DNA of 23,879 nt, taken from positions 1 to 23,879 of the IMG/VR virus record IMGVR_UViG_3300040806_000881, one strand, 5' to 3'. The notes under the pieces were generated by a model, which was not told where the DNA came from, did not search any database, and saw nothing but the letters and a program-made list of their open reading frames with translations. Position 1 is the stretch's first letter. Each line of letters begins with the position of its first letter. The position numbers and the translations under genes are program-made. This document shows positions 1-6,428 of this stretch, in pieces. This DNA comes from a virus.

Positions 1-673
1 TACTGAATCCAGTTGAAGTACGGATAGCCTCAATAGACTTCGCCATACTAGGGGTGATTGTCTGCCCTGTGGTCAGGCCGAACTGGACGGCTGCGTTGAT
101 GCCCCCAGCGCCCAAACGGTAATCTGTGAGATCCCGACGTTGGTTCATAGCCTGCATCTGTGACATGCCGGTCATCTGTTGCGTGAGCATGTTTAACTTG
201 TCCGCACTAGAGGCGTATGCAATACCCCTATCAATACGGGCATCCAACTGTCCCATACCTGCGCTAATGAAGGGGGCCGCTACAGCAGCAGCGCCTCCGA
301 CTTTCGATACGCCGGAAAGCAGACGAGATGTAGTTGATGGCGCTGCCGCTGGTGCCTGACTGGTGTTCTTAAACTCGGGTGGTTTAGGCGTGTTAGGACC
401 GTCGCCGCTAGCAACGTCACTACCACCATCACCAGAGCCACCCATGCCGCCCATATAGGACTGCATTGACTTAGCAGCCTTGGCGAGTTTCTCCATCTCC
501 TCGCGCCACTGTTTGGTGATGTCACGAGCATCCTTGAGGTGCTTCTTCAGTTCACCTAACTGCTGGGAATCGATGCGGAGGGACGACTTTACCTCAGAGC
601 GCATACGGCCATTATTGCCGAGAAGACTCTGTTCCCCGACCTGAGCCTCAGGACCCTGAGGTGTATTTACCAT
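1..673 (-). CDS. Tape measure protein, N-terminal part (cut by window edge)
   Basis: An open frame starts at ATG 673-671 and runs without a stop to the window edge (224 residues seen). GGAGG lies 5 nt before the ATG, just after the stop of the preceding chaperone frame. Residues about 25-70 are charged and probably helical or coiled-coil. Residues 74-110 are a Gly/Ser/Pro-rich linker, 126-140 are an Ala/Gly-rich hydrophobic stretch, and the rest is helical and rich in Met and Gln. Known biology: the tape measure gene normally follows the two-frame tail assembly chaperone, and its product sits inside the tail tube, sets tail length and is ejected with the DNA. The assignment rests on position and composition. 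The unseen C-terminal part could carry membrane helices or a peptidoglycan hydrolase. Confidence 0.7.
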   Translation of the reverse strand, partial: MVNTPQGPEAQVGEQSLLGNNGRMRSEVKSSLRIDSQQLGELKKHLKDARDITKQWREEMEKLAKAAKSMQSYMGGMGGSGDGGSDVASGDGPNTPKPPEFKNTSQAPAAAPSTTSRLLSGVSKVGGAAAVAAPFISAGMGQLDARIDRGIAYASSADKLNMLTQQMTGMSQMQAMNQRRDLTDYRLGAGGINAAVQFGLTTGQTITPSMAKSIEAIRTSTGFS

Positions 674-684
674 AAAAGCCTCCG

Positions 685-879
685 CTAGTTATCGCGCCAC
701 TTAGCCATACGGTACCAGAAGTCCCGTTGGCGAACTGACATAGATTTGATGTCTGAAAGACTAAACCCGTTGTACTGCAAGGCTATGGATTCGTATTCCC
801 AATATAAGATTTTCAGATTAACCGAGTAAAAGGGAGACCCAGTCAAGAAGGATAGGCATGTCCTCTCCGCAACTTGCAC
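685..879 (-). CDS. Tail assembly chaperone, second-frame extension (gpT-like)
   Basis: This frame overlaps the end of the 818-1621 gene and is offset +1 (equivalently -2) from it. The conserved-looking part lies after the overlap: aromatic-rich with YWEYESIALQYNGFS, then SVRQRDFWYRMAKWR. In many long-tailed phages the tail chaperone is made in two forms, the longer by ribosomal frameshift near the end of the first frame. Here the two frames could be joined at the CCC-TTT stretch (827-835), giving a fusion of about 312 residues. An independent GTG start at 879 with an upstream GGAGG about 15 nt away is possible but poorly spaced. It lies directly before the tape measure gene, as expected for this function. 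Confidence 0.6.
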   Translation of the reverse strand: MQVAERTCLSFLTGSPFYSVNLKILYWEYESIALQYNGFSLSDIKSMSVRQRDFWYRMAKWRDN

Positions 880-1621
880 ACTGGGTGTCCACCTCCTCCA
901 GTGTAGGTCCTACCTTGACCTCAAGGAGGCTATTAATCAACTTTTTGCGATCTCCTACATTTAGTGAGCGTGCCCACTTGAGGGGATCTTCGGGGGCCTT
1001 ACCCTTAGGCCACATTGCACACCGTGACAGCATCACGGTGTTGAGTTCCGCATCGTTCTTCGACTTCTCTTGTGCGTAGACCGTATCTTCGCCGTTAGGT
1101 AGACGGAGAGTTACAACTCCCTTTGACGTCTCCACCTTGAGTCCCTTACGGATATCAAAGTCCGGGTAGTGAACTGGGAAGTCCTCGTCCAAAACGAGTT
1201 CTACATCGTTCTTAGTTTTACACGAGGAGCAGACCATGTTGATGAGACGGGTGTCACCGTAGGTGGCTTTTACAACACCCAAGTACAGGAGGTCCCTGTC
1301 GGCCAGCATCAACTTATTAACGATGGCCTTTGACTTGGGGCTACCGTCAATAGGCAGTTCACCGATACGCACAACAGCGCGTGCCAGCAAAGATGCCATG
1401 TAGTCGGAGTACAAGAGACCCTTCTTGGTCTCCAGCCCTGCCAAATACTCCTCGTCCTCTCCGGTAAGTTCCCTTACCTCAGCCTCGGTATGCCATACGT
1501 CGTTATCAGCGTCATGAATACCGCGAATAAGTTCGATGGTTACCTGTGGAACTCCCGGCATAGACGGGACCGGTTCGGCCATAGCAGTGTTAATAGCCGC
1601 TGCGTCGTCGGACTCAGCCAT
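818..1621 (-). CDS. Tail assembly chaperone (gpG-like), first frame
   Basis: 267 residues from ATG 1621, with AGGAG 6 nt upstream. It lies between the tail tube and tape measure genes, where the tail assembly chaperone is normally encoded. It is acidic at the N-terminus and has two Cys pairs, CSSC in the middle and CASC about 20 residues from the end; the latter suggests a small metal site. The C-terminus (ILLDWVSLLLG) ends inside the overlap with the second frame. In siphoviruses and many myoviruses such proteins coat the tape measure protein during tube polymerisation and are absent from the virion. In T4 the comparable assembly factors are the baseplate hub chaperones gp26 and gp51, which is an alternative description. 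No fold-level proof is available by eye. Confidence 0.6.
   Translation of the reverse strand: MAESDDAAAINTAMAEPVPSMPGVPQVTIELIRGIHDADNDVWHTEAEVRELTGEDEEYLAGLETKKGLLYSDYMASLLARAVVRIGELPIDGSPKSKAIVNKLMLADRDLLYLGVVKATYGDTRLINMVCSSCKTKNDVELVLDEDFPVHYPDFDIRKGLKVETSKGVVTLRLPNGEDTVYAQEKSKNDAELNTVMLSRCAMWPKGKAPEDPLKWARSLNVGDRKKLINSLLEVKVGPTLEEVDTQCASCGEDMPILLDWVSLLLG
827..835 (-). promoter_or_regulatory. Candidate programmed frameshift site in the chaperone pair
   Basis: On the minus strand the first frame reads TCC CTT TTA CTC GGT TAA, and the second frame reads CCC TTT TAC through the same bases. Joining needs a +1 slip (TCC to CCC) or a -2 slip (CTT TTA to CCC TTT). The homopolymer pair CCC-TTTT lies five codons before the first-frame stop (820-818). 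This matches the usual place of frameshifts in tail chaperone genes, but it is not a canonical -1 heptamer. Confidence 0.45.
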
Positions 1622-1661
1622 GTTGTACTCCTAATCTAGGTTGTCTGGTATACGTATGTTA

Positions 1662-2282
1662 TCAGGTAAGTGATGCGAGAGTCTGCTCGCTAATGCTACC
1701 GTTGGCGCTATCCGACCAGAGGATGTCGAATCCCTCGTGGTTGACGACCAACTGCTGGATGAGGATTGACGAGTCACCAGCGTTGAGGTCACCGAGCGAG
1801 TACGAAGCAGGCCAGCAGTTGAACAACTTATACCCCAACTTTGCGGCGGGGGTAGCGTTACCGGCTGGGTTCGACCCATACGGCTGAGCATACGCACCAC
1901 TTGAAACGGGGTGGTCGTAAACAGCGACAGTGATGTCGCAGCGGTAATCGTTAGCGCTGCTCGTTGAGCCTGCGTTGTTACCACCGCCTTGCGCCCATGA
2001 GTGCATGAACTGCTGCCAAACGTAGAGGTCGTTCTGGTCAGCAAATACACCCTTTGTAAAGGTGACGGGACCGTAGTCCGACTGACCAACCATCTTATGC
2101 GGATGGGTGTTCATGCCGCCTTCACGGTAGGCAATCATCTCGTTCTGAACGGTGAGACCAGAAACGACGGAGAATCCCATCGTGGCTTCAGCGTTCATGT
2201 TGTCCTGAAGCGCGCCTGTGGGCTGGATAATGACCTTGAACTTAAAGTTCCTGATCGGGTCGGTGACTGATGCACGTGCCAT
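1662..2282 (-). CDS. Tail tube protein (T4 gp19-like)
   Basis: 206 residues. The N-terminus has the pattern DPIRNFKFKVII, followed by MGFSVVSGLTVQNE and YREGG. This is the typical signature of the phage tail tube family related to T4 gp19 (Pfam Phage_T4_gp19): a beta-barrel that stacks as hexameric rings to form the inner tube through which DNA passes. Length is close to the family norm (T4 gp19 is 163 residues). The middle part, residues about 100-140, is a Gly/Ser/Asn-rich loop that could face the sheath. It follows the sheath gene by 20 nt, the conserved sheath-tube order of contractile tails. Confidence 0.92.
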   Translation of the reverse strand: MARASVTDPIRNFKFKVIIQPTGALQDNMNAEATMGFSVVSGLTVQNEMIAYREGGMNTHPHKMVGQSDYGPVTFTKGVFADQNDLYVWQQFMHSWAQGGGNNAGSTSSANDYRCDITVAVYDHPVSSGAYAQPYGSNPAGNATPAAKLGYKLFNCWPASYSLGDLNAGDSSILIQQLVVNHEGFDILWSDSANGSISEQTLASLT

Positions 2283-2302
2283 GTGTGCTTACTCCTTGGT
2301 TA

Positions 2303-3901
2303 TCAGACGGTTTCGACAGCGTTGCTGCCGCCCGTCCACTGGCTGAGGTTAATGACGATGAACTCGGCGGGGTACTGGAGGGCAACCCCGATCTCAATGT
2401 TGACAATCCCTTGGTCAATCGATGCTGACGTGTTGTTGGTCGAATCACACACCACGAAGAAGGCTTCGGAGGCGTTAGCACCCTTGAGTCCACCAGAGCG
2501 GTAGAACTCGGCAAGGAAGCCTGAGGTCACGATGTTGACGCGGCTCCAAAGGTTGGCATCGTTCGGCTCAAAGACTGCGAACTGCGTCAACTGCTTCAGG
2601 GAGTCCTTCAAGTAGTTCAGCGTACGACGGACAGGGATGAACTTGTCCGATGTGGTGCGGGACAGGGTACGAGCACCGTACACAACAACCCCAGCGCCCG
2701 GAACGGCCTTGAAGGTGTTGACATACGGGTTACCGTCGTACAGAGTTCCGATGTCGGCATCGGACAGGTTGATTGCCGTACCAAGAGCGCCACGGATCTC
2801 AGCGTTGTATCCAGCGGGGGCCTTGGCGACTGAGCGCTGGACCTCTGTGCGGACCATGAGACCAGCGACAGCACCTCCGGGGTAGGTCGTGCGGATAGCG
2901 CCGGGACCGGTCTTGGCCGGATCGACCATCTTCAGTGCCGGAGCGTAGTGAGCGGCGTAACCACCAAGTCCAGAGAAGTTGGAGGCGGTGGTCTGGAGAT
3001 CACTCAGATCAGCAGAGGTCTTTTCCGGGTCAATGAGGACAAATGAGTCGCCACGAGCAGATGCCTTATTGACCAGCGGGCTAAGCGCCGTGCTGGAGGT
3101 CTGCCCGACAGCGTTCAGGAGCAACGTACCGCTGATGGTGTCGACAGCATCAACACGCCCAGCAAAGTCCTGAGGACCAACAATGCCTTCAGCGCCTCCT
3201 GCCAAGTCAACCGCAGTCGTGTGGTAGACGAGGCGAGCATCTGCATCGGCAGTCGAAACGCCGCTGATGCGGATGTACTTGCTGTAGGTGTTGATAACGG
3301 CATCGACGTAACGGCTACCGTCTGGGTCAAGCGTGACTGCGGGCCAGCGCTCAACTTCAACTCCACCCAACTTCACAACGACGGTGAATGAACCGTAGGT
3401 GCCGTCGGTGGTCTCATCCAGACCAGAGATGACCGAGCCGCCTTCACCTGAGAGGGCCTCAATTTGCACCGAGAGGCTGTTGCCCCAAGTGCCGTCGCTG
3501 ATTGCCACGACGTCGAAGAGCGATGCTGATGCACCCTCGCCAGCGCTAGCGCCGGTATTGCCGGTCGGGTAGAACGGGACGTCCAAGTATTCGGCTGAAT
3601 CTGGGGTGACGCTATCAGCCGTACCACCAACAGTATCGTACGTACCGACCACGCGGACGACGTAGCACGAACGACCGCCATTGGCGAAGTAGTGGTAGAC
3701 GGCGTATCCGAGGTCGTAGGCGTTCTTCAGGTCACCAAAGGTACGCTTGTATGTCGTCCAGTCAGTGATCAAAGTGGCGCTGGTCGGGCCACGCTCAGCA
3801 GATCCAAAGAACACTGCGGCGGTGCCACCAGTAACGGTGGGGGCGATGTTTGCCAGAGCGCTCTCGTTGACATAAACACCGGGGGTTGAGTAAGTAGGCA
3901 T
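2303..3901 (-). CDS. Tail sheath protein
   Basis: 532 residues from ATG 3901, with AGGAG about 9 nt upstream. The N-terminus (STPGVYVNE) is the classic opening of contractile-tail sheath subunits, followed by a GTAAVFFGSAERGP segment and an NGG motif near YYFANGG-type sequence; the C-terminal third carries the conserved sheath core with an FVVCDSTNNT-like strand and a PAEFIVINL end. The sheath surrounds the tube and contracts to drive it through the host envelope. Residues about 110-280 are the variable outer domain. It is adjacent to the tube gene. Contractile tail morphology of the phage is inferred mainly from this gene. Confidence 0.94.
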   Translation of the reverse strand: MPTYSTPGVYVNESALANIAPTVTGGTAAVFFGSAERGPTSATLITDWTTYKRTFGDLKNAYDLGYAVYHYFANGGRSCYVVRVVGTYDTVGGTADSVTPDSAEYLDVPFYPTGNTGASAGEGASASLFDVVAISDGTWGNSLSVQIEALSGEGGSVISGLDETTDGTYGSFTVVVKLGGVEVERWPAVTLDPDGSRYVDAVINTYSKYIRISGVSTADADARLVYHTTAVDLAGGAEGIVGPQDFAGRVDAVDTISGTLLLNAVGQTSSTALSPLVNKASARGDSFVLIDPEKTSADLSDLQTTASNFSGLGGYAAHYAPALKMVDPAKTGPGAIRTTYPGGAVAGLMVRTEVQRSVAKAPAGYNAEIRGALGTAINLSDADIGTLYDGNPYVNTFKAVPGAGVVVYGARTLSRTTSDKFIPVRRTLNYLKDSLKQLTQFAVFEPNDANLWSRVNIVTSGFLAEFYRSGGLKGANASEAFFVVCDSTNNTSASIDQGIVNIEIGVALQYPAEFIVINLSQWTGGSNAVETV

Positions 3902-3904
3902 TGG

Positions 3905-4618
3905 TTAGAACTCCTGAGGTTGGGAGATGGTTAAAACGTGTGGATCGCTTCGTGTCTCTTGTAGTACGCCGCTTACAGTGTCCACTCGTGGCACCGATGC
4001 GATGTCATTCTGTGGAATTTCTGAGTTAATTTGAACTGTAAAGACCTTTCGGAAAATACGCTTGTTATATCCGGCTTCTTGATCCAAGAGGTCTGCCTGC
4101 CGCCAGTTTAGTAGATCGCAGCGACGGATGGTGCCATCTTCGGGTATTTCAATAAAACCCCGACGGAGAGGGAACACGTAGCGCAAAAGCGCTGCCGTCA
4201 TCTGGCGATCATGCCGCTGGCTACGGCAGTAGGTGGTTACTTGGTAGGTTAGATCTACTGGGACGAAGGACTCTATATGAATAAAGCCAGACGACCCAGC
4301 GATCTCGCTAAGTCCTGCGGCGTCGTATTCGGATGGGAAATAGTCCAGATACTTATTGTGTCGATCAGTGTCTGAGTCAGGGATTACAGTGTCGTTGGTG
4401 TAGTAGTAATCGACTTCTGAGTGCTGACGGTTACGAGCGTGATTGATATTGATCAACTCAATCGTGATAAACGGGTAAGACTTCTCGGTCTCTCCATCTG
4501 GGTAGCGGAAAAAGACCTTAGCCGTACGCTGTTGGTTGCGGTCGTCAGAGACATAGATGTTCTGGAGACGTGCCTTGAGGGCCGCATCTTCGGCAAGGGT
4601 GAAACCGGGATTAGCCAA
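3905..4618 (-). CDS. Putative tail terminator / tail completion protein
   Basis: 237 residues. The start is TTG at 4618, chosen because AGGAG (4630-4626) lies 7 nt upstream; the start overlaps the end of the preceding gene by 8 nt. The protein has mixed alpha/beta character with many polar residues: an N-terminal helix, then strands such as KSYPFITIELINI and FIHIESFVPVDLTYQVTTY, and a Met/Leu helix (QMTAALLRYVF). A protein that probably caps the tail and follows the neck genes directly before the sheath is normally the tail terminator. I recognise the pattern IxxTYQVxxYCRSxRHDRxM as resembling such proteins, but the assignment is mostly positional. Confidence 0.5.
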   Translation of the reverse strand: MANPGFTLAEDAALKARLQNIYVSDDRNQQRTAKVFFRYPDGETEKSYPFITIELININHARNRQHSEVDYYYTNDTVIPDSDTDRHNKYLDYFPSEYDAAGLSEIAGSSGFIHIESFVPVDLTYQVTTYCRSQRHDRQMTAALLRYVFPLRRGFIEIPEDGTIRRCDLLNWRQADLLDQEAGYNKRIFRKVFTVQINSEIPQNDIASVPRVDTVSGVLQETRSDPHVLTISQPQEF

Positions 4619-5009
4619 AGTTCAACTCCTCTGCCATTCTTTCTTTGAGGTCTTGGTTGAATTGGCTCTTGTTCTTTGCTGCAAAAGAGCGGATCAGGGG
4701 GTTAGGTGCCGACTCTGGTGTGCCATATTCCAGTTCAGTGATGTCGGGGGCACCGGCAACTGTGCCGTATTGGATCTGCCCGTCCTCCACACCGACCTTC
4801 AAGAAGGGGGCATACGCCATCCATTCGGCATCCATAACGGCGTCATACCGCATCTCGGTCGTTGCTGAGTCACTCAACTCCTCGATCAAGTCCTCAAGCA
4901 CGCCAACAAAGCCATTAGTGAACGCATCTAGGGCATCGGCTGTGCCGAAGTTACCGCTGATAAATGGCTTGATAGAACCAAGATCACTGTAAATCTGAGA
5001 AGCCCCCAT
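4611..5009 (-). CDS. Putative neck/minor tail protein (HK97 gp10-like)
   Basis: 132 residues from ATG 5009, with GGAGG about 7 nt upstream. The C-terminal part reads LEYGTPESAPNPLIRSFAAKNK and then a helix. A YGT...P-LIR pattern followed by a helix resembles the end of HK97 gp10-type neck/tail-completion proteins (EFGT...PFLRPA). The N-terminus is helical with an acidic LEDLIEELSDS segment. Its place between the stopper-like and terminator-like genes supports a head-tail interface role. Similarity to gp10 is by eye and weak. Confidence 0.4.
   Translation of the reverse strand: MGASQIYSDLGSIKPFISGNFGTADALDAFTNGFVGVLEDLIEELSDSATTEMRYDAVMDAEWMAYAPFLKVGVEDGQIQYGTVAGAPDITELEYGTPESAPNPLIRSFAAKNKSQFNQDLKERMAEELNFG
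4626..4630 (-). promoter_or_regulatory. Ribosome binding site deciding a TTG start
   Basis: AGGAG on the minus strand, 7 nt before TTG 4618, inside the 3' end of the upstream gene. No ATG or GTG with a comparable site lies nearby, so the TTG is the likely start of the terminator-like gene. Confidence 0.7.
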
Positions 5010-5043
5010 AGGCTTTCCTCCGTGGTTCTATGCGTTGTAAGGC

Positions 5044-5088
5044 GGTACTAGGCACACAGCGCTCGCTGCATACGCATACCATAGTACC
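5044..5088 (-). other. Structured intergenic segment with nested inverted repeats
   Basis: Between the stop at 5091-5089 and the next gene (start 5009) lies a 79-nt gap. It holds a perfect 7-bp inverted repeat, GGTACTA (5044-5050) with TAGTACC (5082-5088), enclosing CAGCGCTCGCTG (5057-5068), which can form its own short stem. There is no U-run, so it does not look like an intrinsic terminator; it could be an RNA processing or translation control element. It is the longest gap in the neck-gene region. Confidence 0.35.
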
Positions 5089-5628
5089 CTATGATGGGAA
5101 CGAAGTAGGCCAAGGAAGGTCGTAAACCTCAGGATTTCTGGGGCCGAATGAGAACGGCATCTCCTGATCTGGGAAGATTTCGTAACCAGTAATGGCAATC
5201 ACGGACTCACCACTAGGGTTATCCCTATTGAGGCGACCCGTTACACGGTATGAACGCACCTTGTAGTAGCGAGAATCGTACTCAAATACGTCGTTTAGGT
5301 GATCTTGGTATTCACGTGGGTTGCTAACACCCGCAGCCTGCATGTCCTTGAACAGCACAGTCGCACGGAGGTTTTGGGTGGGAAGTCGGCCATCGTCAAT
5401 GGCGCGGAACTCGTCCTCAACCTCTTCAACGTAGATGGTCGGGATAATCAAACCACGTTCGTATGTTTTGCCACCAATACCGGGGGCACCCTCGTCGTAC
5501 ACATCGTCGTACACGCTTCCACCAGAACCGAGGTTCTTGAACTCGTACCAGACAAGCGACTCCCCAGCCTCACGGTTGCGGTACCTAACGTGCTTATTGA
5601 TGAGGCTCAGTTCACGTCGGGGGTCCAT
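5089..5628 (-). CDS. Putative head-tail stopper / head closure protein
   Basis: 179 residues. ATG 5628 overlaps the stop of the upstream gene (TGATG), so it is translationally coupled. The predicted structure is beta-rich, with strands such as RGLIIPTIYVEEV, RATVLFKDM, RYYKVRSYRVTGRL and SVIAITGYEIF. Second gene of the neck cluster, it sits where the SPP1 gp16-type stopper is found. Stoppers form a ring under the adaptor and plug the filled capsid. No diagnostic motif is recognisable; assignment is by order and beta-rich composition. Confidence 0.45.
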   Translation of the reverse strand: MDPRRELSLINKHVRYRNREAGESLVWYEFKNLGSGGSVYDDVYDEGAPGIGGKTYERGLIIPTIYVEEVEDEFRAIDDGRLPTQNLRATVLFKDMQAAGVSNPREYQDHLNDVFEYDSRYYKVRSYRVTGRLNRDNPSGESVIAITGYEIFPDQEMPFSFGPRNPEVYDLPWPTSFPS

Positions 5629-6428
5629 CAGTACTGTCCTGTGGAGAGATAGCCGGGAGGCGGCTCACCGTCTAGGTATACCTCTTGACGAGTGTCGTCT
5701 GATTCCTCTTCGACATTGATAAGACCATCATCGATATCAGGCCATATACGCTCAATCGGGCCGTAGTCACCAACTTCACGCGGCTTGTACAGCGGTACGA
5801 GGCGATTGGTCGTGCGGCTGATTCGACGTAGGCTAACAACCTCCAGACGCTCCAGACCGATGTTGAGGGCCTGAGCACGTCGGTTGTACTCAGCAGACCA
5901 ATAATCAAGAAGGCTAGACACCATGCGGTAGCGCTGTGACGCCTGAATGTGGACTGACTCGGAGGTGATGACGTCAATGTCACGGCTGTACTCAGACAAC
6001 AGACCCCACAACGCCTGCACAAGTGTGTGGATACCAATGACGTCCGCTACAGCGGGGGCCATATTGGCGAGAGGCACCTTGAGGTTGTGCGTGTTGAGAT
6101 TGATCGCCATGTCAGCATAGAAATCCATGTCCTCGGGAAGCAACCACTCGTAGTAGTACCCCTCAACCATAAGGGTGTCCCCAGAAGACAACTGAGGCAC
6201 TAGCCGCACTAGACCATTACGAGCGTCTAGTTCGTACTGTGAGGTCAGCAACACCGATGCGGAAGACCCGCCTTGAGGAACGTATGCCACGTACAGGCTG
6301 TCGGCCTCCACGTTCGGCTTACCCAGATCATAGGACTTGCCCATGGGGACAAACGACTGTTGAAATGGCTTCTTGAAGTCCCGCAGATAGTTGCGGGCAG
6401 TTGTAATGATCTCTGCTTTAGTAGCCAT
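5628..6428 (-). CDS. Putative head-tail adaptor/connector protein
   Basis: 266 residues. ATG 6428 overlaps the stop of the collar-fibre gene upstream (TGATG). The N-terminus is helical (KAEIITTARNYLRDF), followed by a beta segment ending in VEGYYYEWLLPEDM, then a long helical part (about residues 120-200) with ADVIGIHTLVQALWGLL and YRMVSSLLDYWSAEYNRRAQAL. A helical bundle with a beta insertion in the first neck gene is consistent with the adaptor that docks below the portal (SPP1 gp15 or HK97 gp6 role). The C-terminal tail is acidic and Pro/Gly-rich. It is first of four neck genes but is separated from the capsid gene by the whole fibre block. Confidence 0.45.
   Translation of the reverse strand: MATKAEIITTARNYLRDFKKPFQQSFVPMGKSYDLGKPNVEADSLYVAYVPQGGSSASVLLTSQYELDARNGLVRLVPQLSSGDTLMVEGYYYEWLLPEDMDFYADMAINLNTHNLKVPLANMAPAVADVIGIHTLVQALWGLLSEYSRDIDVITSESVHIQASQRYRMVSSLLDYWSAEYNRRAQALNIGLERLEVVSLRRISRTTNRLVPLYKPREVGDYGPIERIWPDIDDGLINVEEESDDTRQEVYLDGEPPPGYLSTGQY

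Noticed and set aside
1631-2089. 152-residue minus-strand frame overlapping the tail tube gene
   Set aside because: Ser/Thr/Arg-rich shadow of the tube gene, with no ribosome site supporting it.
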